Positions 15,212 through 22,397 of a stretch of 64,000 nucleotides of DNA are shown piece after piece. The notes under the pieces were generated by a model that worked only from the letters and a program-made list of their open reading frames with translations, did not search any database and had not been told where the DNA came from. Numbering within the stretch: the first letter of the stretch is position 1; every line of letters starts with the position of its first letter. The position numbers and the translations under genes were made by a program. This stretch comes from Bacillota bacterium (GTDB taxonomy: Bacteria > Bacillota > Clostridia > Christensenellales > Aristaeellaceae), in assembly GCA_023404345.1 (NCBI GenBank), contig JAEYCB010000048.1, forward strand, positions 1 to 64,000, read 5' to 3'.

Positions 15212-15408
15212 CGCCGGATAACCGGCGGCGTCTTAGGTTGTTAAAAACCTTTTGGAAGGTTTGGAGAACCCGCAATTCGTATCGCCCGGCCTTGCCGGGC
15301 GGGGAGTTTGCGCCCCCGGGCGCAAACATTTCTTTAGCATCTGGCGGAAAAGGCTGGCACAACCGAACTTTTTCGACAAGCTGAAGCTTCGCCGGATAAC
15401 CGGCGGCG
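15212..15408. repeat. 19-bp direct repeats flanking intergenic repeat copy A
   Basis: CGCCGGATAACCGGCGGCG, itself a palindrome core, occurs at 15212-15230 and again exactly at 15390-15408, 178 bases apart. The segment between them carries dispersed repeat copy A. The layout looks like insertion into a palindrome with target duplication. Confidence 0.8.
15254..15381 (+). repeat. Dispersed intergenic repeat, copy A
   Basis: Starts GGAAGGTTTGGAG, continues with AATTCGTATCGCCCGG, a GCCCGGC/GCCGGGC hairpin, GGGGAGTTTGCGC, a GCGCCC/GGGCGC hairpin with AAACATTTCTT, GCATCTGGCGGAAA and ends CTTTTTCGACA. The same order of blocks appears at 55685-55823 (minus strand) and 57383-57520. No ORF is present. 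Confidence 0.85.
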
Positions 15409-15431
15409 CCCATTCTTTTCCCGAATTTGGC

Positions 15432-15941
15432 TCACTTCTTGAAGAATCCTTCGCCTTCCAGCATGGACTTATACTTGTTGATCATTTCCAAAAAGCTGTC
15501 CTTATATTCCGTCGCAGCCTTGCGCATGGACTCCAGCTCGGCGCTGAGGGTCTCGCGCTCATTCTGGGCGTCGTCCACAATCTGGCTGGCCTTTTCCTGC
15601 GCTTCCTTGACGATGGTTTCGGCCTTGGCGTTGGCGTTCTCCACGGCTTCATCAGCCAGACGCTGAGCGCTAAGAAGAATGCTCTCCAGCGTTTGGCTGG
15701 TCTTGGCCACGGCGGGCTCGGCCTTGGCAACAGGCTGGGGCGCAGGCTTGACGGACTGACGGGCGGCCTCTGCCTCAGCGCGCGCCTTGCTCAAATCGCT
15801 TTCCAGCTGGTCGATGCGCTCCTGCATATTGGTCATTTCATCGCAGATCTCGTCCAAAAACTGGTCCACATCGTTACGGTCATATCCGCCGCCCTTGAGT
15901 GCAAACTCTTTGTCGTAGATATCGTCGATCGTCAATGCCAT
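15432..15941 (-). CDS. divIVA: DivIVA-domain cell-division protein
   Basis: A 169-residue membrane-curvature-sensing protein that marks poles and division sites. The N-terminal DivIVA domain has IYDKEFALKGGGYDRNDVDQ and FLDEICDEM; a Gln/Ala/Pro-rich gap near residues 65-85 is followed by a coiled coil. The start at 15941 (MALTIDD) is preceded by AGGAGA. It closes the ylm-type cluster yggS-sepF-yggT-ylmH-divIVA, the same order as next to ftsZ in Bacillus, but here ftsZ is not in the cluster. Confidence 0.92.
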   Translation of the reverse strand: MALTIDDIYDKEFALKGGGYDRNDVDQFLDEICDEMTNMQERIDQLESDLSKARAEAEAARQSVKPAPQPVAKAEPAVAKTSQTLESILLSAQRLADEAVENANAKAETIVKEAQEKASQIVDDAQNERETLSAELESMRKAATEYKDSFLEMINKYKSMLEGEGFFKK

Positions 15942-15968
15942 GGTCATTCTCCTTTCGTCGTCTCCGAT

Positions 15969-16730
15969 TCAGTGCTTCCGGCTCGCGCCGTATCGTATCA
16001 GCCTTAATGGCAGACGGCCTTTTTTGGTGGGCGTTCCCACCTGGTCAATTACCAGGCGGCCATAGCCGCGTGCGGAAATTGCATCTCCTTCCCCCACACG
16101 TGCGTCGGGGCGCTGGGTGGGCACATGGCGCAGCTTCACATGTCCCGCAGCAATCAGATCGGCCGCTGCGGCCCGGGACAGGCCGAAACCACCGCTGACC
16201 ACTGCATCAAGCCTGAGGCTTGACACTGTGTCGCGCACCTCCACGCCCTGCGGAGGCTCCACTTCGGGCCAACTGTCCATCACGCGCGTCCTGATCTGCA
16301 CGCGACCCGCCGATGTCATCGACAACGCCACATGCTCCGCCAGCTGGGCTTCTAAAAACAGATAGGCCCGGTCATCCAGCACCACAATGTCACCCACGCA
16401 GGAACGCCGGATGCGCAGTCCCAGCACACTGCCCAGCACATCCCTGTGGCCGGGGGCGGTCTGGTGCGGCCAAGTCAACTCCAGCGCAGCGATGGGAAAG
16501 GGTTCTTCCCATCCATCCGGCGCAAGGAAACAGGCCATGCGGCGCTCCGCATCCTCGTAGCCGCCTTCCAGCTTTGCTTCGATGCCCCGGCGGCGTGCCG
16601 CCCCCATCGCCATATCCGCTTCAGGCGGCGTGAGAAAACCGGTGAAGCATGGCTGTCCGGTGCGCTCCGTGCGCTCTGCAAGCTCGTCCAGCCGGCGCGC
16701 AAGAAGCGCCGCATCCTCTTCGCCGCGCAT
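15969..16730 (-). CDS. ylmH: YlmH-like RNA-binding S4-domain protein
   Basis: A 253-residue protein of the YlmH family. The last third (about 170-240) is an S4 RNA-binding domain: LRLDAVVSGGFGLSRAAAAD, LIAAGHVKLRH, and the final GYGRLVIDQ. The middle GDIVVLDDRAYLFLEAQLAE is the conserved YlmH core. In Bacillus YlmH helps rescue stalled ribosomes in a quality-control pathway. It overlaps the yggT gene by one base, so the cluster is one operon. Confidence 0.9.
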   Translation of the reverse strand: MRGEEDAALLARRLDELAERTERTGQPCFTGFLTPPEADMAMGAARRRGIEAKLEGGYEDAERRMACFLAPDGWEEPFPIAALELTWPHQTAPGHRDVLGSVLGLRIRRSCVGDIVVLDDRAYLFLEAQLAEHVALSMTSAGRVQIRTRVMDSWPEVEPPQGVEVRDTVSSLRLDAVVSGGFGLSRAAAADLIAAGHVKLRHVPTQRPDARVGEGDAISARGYGRLVIDQVGTPTKKGRLPLRLIRYGASRKH

Positions 16731-17008
16731 CAGATCACCGCACGCCTCAGCAGGTTCAAAAGCAAGGTAACCACGTCAATCGCAAGCCATACCGCCAGCG
16801 GGGAAAAATCCACGGGAAACGTCCGCAGTCTGGGAAAGTAGCGATAGAGCAGCTCGCGGAAGGGACGCAGCACAGGCTCGACATAACCGGCGGCTTTAAG
16901 CATCAGGTCGCTGCCCGGCATGACGAAGCTCATGATGCAGTAAATCAGCAATGCCGTATTGGCCAGCCTGAGCAGCCAGGCGATGATGCCCAGCAGGGTG
17001 GATATCAT
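16730..17008 (-). CDS. yggT: YggT family membrane protein
   Basis: A 92-residue protein with two membrane helices (about 5-28 and 65-88) around a conserved EPVLRPFRELL segment, the YggT/YlmG signature. The family is linked to division and osmotic tolerance. It lies between sepF and ylmH with minimal spacing, the conserved order. AGGAGG lies before the ATG. Confidence 0.92.
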   Translation of the reverse strand: MISTLLGIIAWLLRLANTALLIYCIMSFVMPGSDLMLKAAGYVEPVLRPFRELLYRYFPRLRTFPVDFSPLAVWLAIDVVTLLLNLLRRAVI

Positions 17009-17021
17009 TGGTACATCCTCC

Positions 17022-18065
17022 TTATTGCTGCATGGCAGCGTAGCGGCCCGTCGCCCCGCCTACAGCGGTATAGGCGCCCGTTGCCCCGCCTGCCATCATG
17101 CTGCCGAAGCTGACGGGCATACGCTGTGTGCCCTGTGCCTGAAAGCGGGTCGTGGGCGATCCGGAGGAGAAGCCCGCCACGGGCTGCTGAGCTTCCGGCT
17201 CGGCGGTTTGCTGATAGCCGTAGCGGTAACCGTCGCCCTCATAATGCTGGCGGGCATAACCCTGTGCCTCAGGAGCGGTGGTGAACTTCTGCATGGCAGG
17301 GTCCAGCACCACGCGCACGGAGGGCGAGGAAATCAGATAGATGCCGCGGGGGGAAATCTTGTTGAGCGCACAGCCCAAAGTATAGGCCGCGCCGCTTAGC
17401 ATGTCCACGCAGCGCTGGCGCTCGCTGTCGCTGGCAATAAACTCCATGTTCAAAAACACGGAGGCATTGGACTTGATATAGGCGATCACGTCCTTGCACT
17501 CATTGCGGCTGCGCAGCAGTACGATATACTCCACATGGGCGTATACGGAACCGTCAGCCGCACGCTGCATGCCCGGAAAGGGCACCACATTGCTCATCTG
17601 CTGGCCATAACCCTGCTGCTGGGGGGCACCCGCCTGCTGCTGGGGATAGCTCTGCTGCCGGGCGTAGCCCTGAGGCTGGGCATAGCCCTGCTGCTGGGCA
17701 AAAGCAGGCTGAACGGGGGCCTGCGGCTGCGGCATTTGCGGCTGGACGGGCTGCTGCACGGGCGCCTGCGGCTGGGCGGCGGCCTGCTGGGCCTCCCGCT
17801 CCCGCTCCAGGTCATACCGGCTGCGGTAGGGCACACGTCCACCATATTCGCCCTCGCCATGACCAAAGGGGTCCAACGGCTGCCTGCGGGGCGCTTCTTC
17901 GCCCTCCATGCCGTCCTGCACAGGCTCCTGATCCATGCCCATGCCGCCGTAAGCCTGCTCGGCCTCCCGCGTGGCGTAGTATCCGCCCGTGCCATCCGAC
18001 TCGCCACGGATAAACCGCTCGCTTTTTTCCGTCAGCCAGTCTCCGATCCTTCGAAAGATTCCCAA
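17022..18065 (-). CDS. sepF: SepF with an unusually long Gln/Pro linker and tail
   Basis: Division protein that bundles FtsZ and ties it to the membrane. The N-terminal amphipathic anchor (MGIFRRIGDWLTEK) and the SepF core (about 157-262, starting MSNVVPFPG, with AYTLGCALNKISPRGIYLIS) are clear. Usual SepF is about 150 residues; this one is 347. The extra length is an acidic Gly-rich segment, a Gln/Pro/Tyr-rich low-complexity linker (91-156) with QQGYAQPQGYARQQ-like repeats, and an 80-residue C-terminal tail rich in Gly, Thr and Gln. The linker could favour phase separation or lengthen the anchor; this is inference. Confidence 0.9.
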   Translation of the reverse strand: MGIFRRIGDWLTEKSERFIRGESDGTGGYYATREAEQAYGGMGMDQEPVQDGMEGEEAPRRQPLDPFGHGEGEYGGRVPYRSRYDLEREREAQQAAAQPQAPVQQPVQPQMPQPQAPVQPAFAQQQGYAQPQGYARQQSYPQQQAGAPQQQGYGQQMSNVVPFPGMQRAADGSVYAHVEYIVLLRSRNECKDVIAYIKSNASVFLNMEFIASDSERQRCVDMLSGAAYTLGCALNKISPRGIYLISSPSVRVVLDPAMQKFTTAPEAQGYARQHYEGDGYRYGYQQTAEPEAQQPVAGFSSGSPTTRFQAQGTQRMPVSFGSMMAGGATGAYTAVGGATGRYAAMQQ

Positions 18066-18092
18066 CTCAACGAACCCCCTATGGCGAATGCT

Positions 18093-18836
18093 TCAGTCCC
18101 GGCGATACAGCGCCGTACCGATCCGCACCATCGTTGCGCCCTCACGTGCGGCGATCTGATAATCATTGGACATGCCCATGGACAATTCCCGCATTTCCAC
18201 GCCCTGCACCGCCTCGTCCCGGAGGCGCTCAAAGAGCGTCCGCATGCCCCTGAACAGCGTTGCCAGCACATCCGGCGGCGCGCCCAGCGGCATAATGCTC
18301 ATCAGCCCTTCGATATGGATGTTGGGAAAATCGCGCATCTGCCGAAGAAAACCCAGTGCCTCCTCCGGCGGCATGCCGCCCTTTTGCGGCTCCCGCGCAA
18401 TATTGATCTGCACAAGCGCGGGCAAAACACGTCCATGCTCCGCCGCACGGCGCTCAACCTCCTGCGCCAGGGCAAGGCGGTCCAGCGTGTGCAGCATACA
18501 CACATGGTCTATTATACCTTTGACTTTGTTGGTTTGCAACCTTCCAATCCAATGCAAACGAAATTCCGGTGCGATTTTTGGCAGCTTCGGCAATGCGACC
18601 TGGGCGCGATTTTCGCCAATATCCAGAATATTCAAGGCTTTCAGCTGATTGATCACATCCGGCCCGACGGTTTTGGTAACAGCTACCAGGCGGGCGGGAG
18701 GAGAATTTTGAAAGCGGTTTTTGTCCAATTCCTCCAAAACCTTCGACACATTCCGCCTCAGCACCTCCGGCTCCAGATGTTCTACAAGCCCTGATGGCGC
18801 CTGCTTTTCAGGCGTTTCCTGCATCTTATCATCCAT
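18093..18836 (-). CDS. yggS: YggS/YlmE PLP-binding protein
   Basis: A 247-residue pyridoxal-phosphate homeostasis protein. The PLP lysine is K55 in LVAVTKTVGPD, followed by DIGENRAQVALPKLP, LHWIGRLQTNKVKGII and the C-terminal LSMGMSNDYQIAAREGATMV and RIGTALY, all family hallmarks. It has no known catalytic reaction but controls free PLP. The N-terminal 20 residues are extra and the start among M1 and M5 is uncertain. It sits 27 bases before sepF. Confidence 0.95.
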   Translation of the reverse strand: MDDKMQETPEKQAPSGLVEHLEPEVLRRNVSKVLEELDKNRFQNSPPARLVAVTKTVGPDVINQLKALNILDIGENRAQVALPKLPKIAPEFRLHWIGRLQTNKVKGIIDHVCMLHTLDRLALAQEVERRAAEHGRVLPALVQINIAREPQKGGMPPEEALGFLRQMRDFPNIHIEGLMSIMPLGAPPDVLATLFRGMRTLFERLRDEAVQGVEMRELSMGMSNDYQIAAREGATMVRIGTALYRRD

Positions 18837-18857
18837 ATTTCGTCACCGGTGCCTTTC

Positions 18858-20429
18858 CTACTTGAACAGCCGCACGGTCTGTCCGGCGGTAAGCAACCCC
18901 GTTTGCACGGGCGATACATAGGCCTTTCCGTTCTCCTGCCGGTGCACGGTAACCGGCACAAAGTTCTGCGCGCTTTCCGATACCACAACCACGCCGGTGG
19001 CGTTTTTCTGGGTGTAGAGCGCTCCCTCGGGTACCAGCAGGCAATCCACATACTCGCCCAGCTGGGCCTGACAGGTGCGCATGTACAGCACATCCCGCAC
19101 ATCGCCGATGACCGCCAGGCGAAGGAGCAGCTCGCCGCCCGAACGTGTGAAGGAAAGCACCTGTGCGTCCACCACGGTGTTGGTAAACTGCTCCAAAACC
19201 AGCTTGTAGGTGGTCCCTTCGACGGGATTCCAGTTGGTGTTGCGCACCAGCATGAGCACAGCGTAGTTGTTCTGCTTGACCAGCCTGTACAGGTTGGTAC
19301 GTCCGCGCGCGGCGGTGGAGGTTTCAGGGCGCTGGCCATTGATCATGGCGCGCACTTGCGAGGGCGTATACTTTTCGTATTCCGAGGGAGTCAGAGCATA
19401 TTCAAAGCCGTCAGTGTAGAAACTGACGATGCTTTCCTGCGTGGCCACCGTCTGATTGATCCAGCTGTCGATGCGCCGCTGCTGGTTGGTTTCATCGTCG
19501 TAAAGACGGTTGAGGCGCATATCGCTGGAATACTTGCTGCGGAAATAGCTCTGCCGCTGGTTGATAGCGGTTTCCAAAATGGTTTCCTGATTGCCAAGGT
19601 TGCCGCGGGCGCCCTGCACCAGGCTCCTGACTTCCAGTCCACGCTCAATCACTTCGGTTTCCAGACGGATCATTTTCTGGTCGAAGTTGGTCTCGCTTTT
19701 GAGAAGCGTCTGCTGATAGTCCTTGATGGCGTCGCGGCAGTCCTGCAGGGCGGTCATTTCCTTGGTGCTGTAGCCGGTGGAGTAAACGTAGCAGATCACG
19801 TCGCCGCGGTAGACCACGCTGCCCTCCTGGGCCACGTAATCAATGTACTGCACGCCTTCCTCATCATAGGCAGTTTCATTGCGCACGATCAGCGCATCGC
19901 CCGTATAGGAGGTGCCGAGCGTGCCCGCTTCCACCACGGCGGTGCTTTGCGCCTGGGTGCCCACCATGTCCTTTAGGAAGTACCACGCCCCGCCCCCGAT
20001 GATTACCAAGGCCAGCACGACCTTCCAAAGCTGCCCGCCGCCCTTGCCCGAAGGCTTTTTCCTGGGTTTTTTACGCCTGCGGGGCATCTCCTGGGCAGGC
20101 TGCTGCATTGTGGGCATGGGCGGAGGCTGCTGCATGCAGGCCTCATACTGCATCTGCTGGAGCTGCTCCGGCGTAAACATCTGCTGGAGCTGTTCCGGGG
20201 TGTACATTTGCTGCAGCTGTTCCAGCGTATACATGGGCTGGGGCTGCTGATAACCATACCCCTGATAGGCGCCCGGCTGGCCCTGCGGCCAGGCCGGCCC
20301 ACCCTGCCATCCCTGTTCCATACCGGGAGGCATCTGCGGCGGCACGCCGGTTGACTGCTGCTGCCAGTTCACGGGGCCGGACGGTCCCTGCGGATAAGGA
20401 TTCTGCGGTTGATTGGGGTCCGATTGCAA
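18858..20429 (-). CDS. HlyD-like membrane protein with N-terminal nonapeptide repeats
   Basis: A 523-residue protein with a long Gln/Pro/Gly-rich cytoplasmic N-terminus, a basic RRRKKPRKKPSGK stretch, one membrane helix (about 134-153) and an outside region with a biotinyl-lipoyl-like segment (YVAQEGSVVYRGDVICYVYS), a coiled coil and a beta-barrel, as in HlyD adaptors. The N-terminal part holds three nonapeptides MYTLEQLQQ, MYTPEQLQQ and MFTPEQLQQ in tandem. I choose TTG at 20429 as start because AAAGGAGG precedes it by 9 bases; the ATG at 20456 has no ribosome site. It sits between the sigma factor and yggS, a placement I know from other clostridia. Role unknown. Confidence 0.75.
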   Translation of the reverse strand: MQSDPNQPQNPYPQGPSGPVNWQQQSTGVPPQMPPGMEQGWQGGPAWPQGQPGAYQGYGYQQPQPMYTLEQLQQMYTPEQLQQMFTPEQLQQMQYEACMQQPPPMPTMQQPAQEMPRRRKKPRKKPSGKGGGQLWKVVLALVIIGGGAWYFLKDMVGTQAQSTAVVEAGTLGTSYTGDALIVRNETAYDEEGVQYIDYVAQEGSVVYRGDVICYVYSTGYSTKEMTALQDCRDAIKDYQQTLLKSETNFDQKMIRLETEVIERGLEVRSLVQGARGNLGNQETILETAINQRQSYFRSKYSSDMRLNRLYDDETNQQRRIDSWINQTVATQESIVSFYTDGFEYALTPSEYEKYTPSQVRAMINGQRPETSTAARGRTNLYRLVKQNNYAVLMLVRNTNWNPVEGTTYKLVLEQFTNTVVDAQVLSFTRSGGELLLRLAVIGDVRDVLYMRTCQAQLGEYVDCLLVPEGALYTQKNATGVVVVSESAQNFVPVTVHRQENGKAYVSPVQTGLLTAGQTVRLFK

Positions 20430-20462
20430 ACCCGCCAGCCTCCTTTCACATTCCAAGGTTCA

Positions 20463-21197
20463 CTACGCCTGGGCCTCCATGGCCCGCAAGCGGCTGAGCA
20501 CGCGCCGTTCCAGGCGCGACACCTGCATTTGAGAAATGCCCAGACGCTTGGCCGTTTCACGCTGCCCAAGGCCATCGCGGTAGCGCAGGGTAAGCAGCTC
20601 GCGCTCCGTATCGCCCACCTTGGACAAAAGCCATTGCGCCCACTCGCTGCGCTCCATCCGTTCAAACCTGTCGTCTGCTCCCCCCAGCAAATCGGCCAGT
20701 TGGGTATCCCCCTCCTCGCCCACAGGGGTGTCCAGCGATACCGTTTCGTTTTGCGTTCGCAGGGCGAGCAAAGCCAAAAACTCCTCAGGTGCAATGCCCA
20801 TGCGCTTGGCAAGTTCTGTCGCGGTAGGGGCGCGCAAATGCTCCCGCTCGAAACGTTCCTGCTCCTGCGTCATCTGATACAGGCGCTGGCGCATATCGCG
20901 CGGCATGCGCATCAGGCCGCTTTTGTCGCGCAGATAGTTGCGCACATCCCCCGTGATGGTGGGCACGGCATAAGTAACAAAGCGAAACCCCCGCGCCGGT
21001 TCAAAGCGTTCCAGCGCCTTGAGCAACGCCATGCCGGCCACCTGCTCCAGATCCTCCGTTTCCACGCCGCGGCCGGAAAACTTGCGCGCCACGGCTCGCG
21101 CCAGGGGCATATAGCGCTCAAACAGCTCATCCCGAAGGGCAGGCTCGTGTCCGGCAGCATACCTTTCCAGCAGAGGGATCAAGTGCTCATCGTTCAT
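20463..21197 (-). CDS. SigB/SigF/SigG-type RNA polymerase sigma factor
   Basis: A 244-residue sigma-70 group 3 factor. Region 2 reads LFERYMPLARAVARKFSGRG, DLEQVAGMALLKALERF and FRFVTYAVPTITGDVRNYLR, the mark of the SigB/SigF/SigG group; region 3 is LRAPTATELAKRMGIAPEEF, and region 4 ends in LGQRETAKRLGISQMQVSRL. Start 21197 is chosen because GGAGG lies 6 bases upstream. It follows an RsbW/SpoIIAB-like gene by 14 bases. No SpoIIAA-like anti-anti-sigma gene is beside it, so it is not a complete spoIIA operon and it could be a general stress or a sporulation factor. Confidence 0.88.
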   Translation of the reverse strand: MNDEHLIPLLERYAAGHEPALRDELFERYMPLARAVARKFSGRGVETEDLEQVAGMALLKALERFEPARGFRFVTYAVPTITGDVRNYLRDKSGLMRMPRDMRQRLYQMTQEQERFEREHLRAPTATELAKRMGIAPEEFLALLALRTQNETVSLDTPVGEEGDTQLADLLGGADDRFERMERSEWAQWLLSKVGDTERELLTLRYRDGLGQRETAKRLGISQMQVSRLERRVLSRLRAMEAQA

Positions 21198-21211
21198 GGC
21201 TGCCTCCGCTC

Positions 21212-21601
21212 CTAGACGGGCATCGAGCATTCAATGCCGTACACGCCGTCGCCATCCTGTTCCAGCTGAACCTGCGGCATCAGCGTTTCCAAAACCCCGC
21301 GGGTGATATCCAGGTCCAATGCGTCCGCCGCCTGCGTCCGCTGGCGCGAAACCGCATGGAAACCGACGCATAACCTGCCATCCTTCACGCGTGCGCATAC
21401 TTCGACCCATTCGGGACAGCCGGCCTGATGGAGCAGGCAGTCCATAGCTTCGCAGGTCACGGTGCGCAAATCGCCCAGCAGGTCCATATCCAACCCTGCC
21501 GACATCCCCAGTCCGCAAAGCGTCATACTGGCGACAAGGGCGTAATCCTGACGTGCGGGAATCGTAAGCCGCACCTCGCGTGAAAGATCGGGCTGATTCA
21601 T
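21212..21601 (-). CDS. RsbW/SpoIIAB-like anti-sigma factor, ATP site degenerate
   Basis: A 129-residue GHKL-fold protein. LTIPARQDYALVASMTLCGL matches the N-terminal strand and helix of RsbW, and DLRTVTCEAMDCLLHQ the N-box helix. In RsbW/SpoIIAB this helix has EAxxN with an Asn that binds Mg-ATP; here residue 55 is Cys instead of Asn. The G-rich boxes are also weak. It may still bind the sigma factor without using ATP. Start at 21601 follows GGAGGTGG; an upstream ATG at 21622 is less likely. It precedes the sigma gene, the usual anti-sigma order. Confidence 0.7.
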   Translation of the reverse strand: MNQPDLSREVRLTIPARQDYALVASMTLCGLGMSAGLDMDLLGDLRTVTCEAMDCLLHQAGCPEWVEVCARVKDGRLCVGFHAVSRQRTQAADALDLDITRGVLETLMPQVQLEQDGDGVYGIECSMPV

Positions 21602-21630
21602 CCAGGCCACCTCCAAGTTCATGGCAACCT

Positions 21631-22392
21631 TTATTGTAACATATCCGTAATCATTTTGGCAAGAAGCAGGAAAAGCACGCACAGCATCATCCCGCGCACA
21701 AACCGGCTGCCTTTCCTGAGGGTAAGACGGCTGCCCAGCTGCGCGCCGACCATTGCACACAGTCCGGCAGGCAGGCCCAGCAGCCACAGCACATCCCCGG
21801 TCAGAAGCAGGCTGGTGAGGGCGGCCAGGTTGCTGCACAGGTTGGTCACCTTGGCCGTTCCGCTGGCCGTAACATCCTCCAGGCCGAAAATGTGAACAAA
21901 AAGCAAAATCAGGAACGTGCCAGTGCCCGGCCCGACCAGTCCGTCGTAAAAACCTACGCATAAGCCAACGCCCACCGCCAGCAGCATGGTAGCGCGGGCG
22001 GTAAAGAAGCGTTCCCGGCGCCCCTTTCCGTGTCCGCGTAGGGTGAAAACAGCCGCCACCGGAATGCAGCACATCACCAGCACGCGCACTGTATCGTCCG
22101 GCAGCTGTTTCATCAAAAGTACGCCCAGCGCGCTGGCTGCTGCTGCCGCAATGCCGGAAGACAGACCGATGCGCTTTTCTATTTTTCCCGACTTTCCATA
22201 TTGATACACTGCCAGTACCGTACCCATGGTGGCTGACAGTTTGTTGGTGCCCGCAGCCGGGCTGGCAGGAAGCCCGGCCAGATAGTAAGCCGGCAGCGAG
22301 ATCAGTCCCCCGCCGCCGGCCACGGCATCCACAAAGCCCGCCAGCAGCGCCAGCGGGCATACAATCAGAAACATATGAGCGGTCAAAGGCAC
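21631..22392 (-). CDS. TSUP (TauE/SafE) family membrane transporter
   Basis: A 253-residue protein with about eight membrane helices. LLAGFVDAVAGGGGLISLPA is the signature of the TSUP half, and the second half has GFYDGLVGPGTGTFLILLFV, its internal repeat. Members move sulfonates or small organic anions. GTG at 22392 is the start, after GAGGAGG ten bases upstream; ATG at 22374 is a possible alternative. It begins 5 bases after the stop of the DUF6020 gene. Confidence 0.9.
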   Translation of the reverse strand: MPLTAHMFLIVCPLALLAGFVDAVAGGGGLISLPAYYLAGLPASPAAGTNKLSATMGTVLAVYQYGKSGKIEKRIGLSSGIAAAAASALGVLLMKQLPDDTVRVLVMCCIPVAAVFTLRGHGKGRRERFFTARATMLLAVGVGLCVGFYDGLVGPGTGTFLILLFVHIFGLEDVTASGTAKVTNLCSNLAALTSLLLTGDVLWLLGLPAGLCAMVGAQLGSRLTLRKGSRFVRGMMLCVLFLLLAKMITDMLQ

Positions 22393-22397
22393 CTTTG

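Noticed and set aside
20463..21601. Complete spoIIA operon
   Set aside because: Only the anti-sigma and sigma partners are present; no SpoIIAA-like gene precedes them, and a transporter lies there instead.
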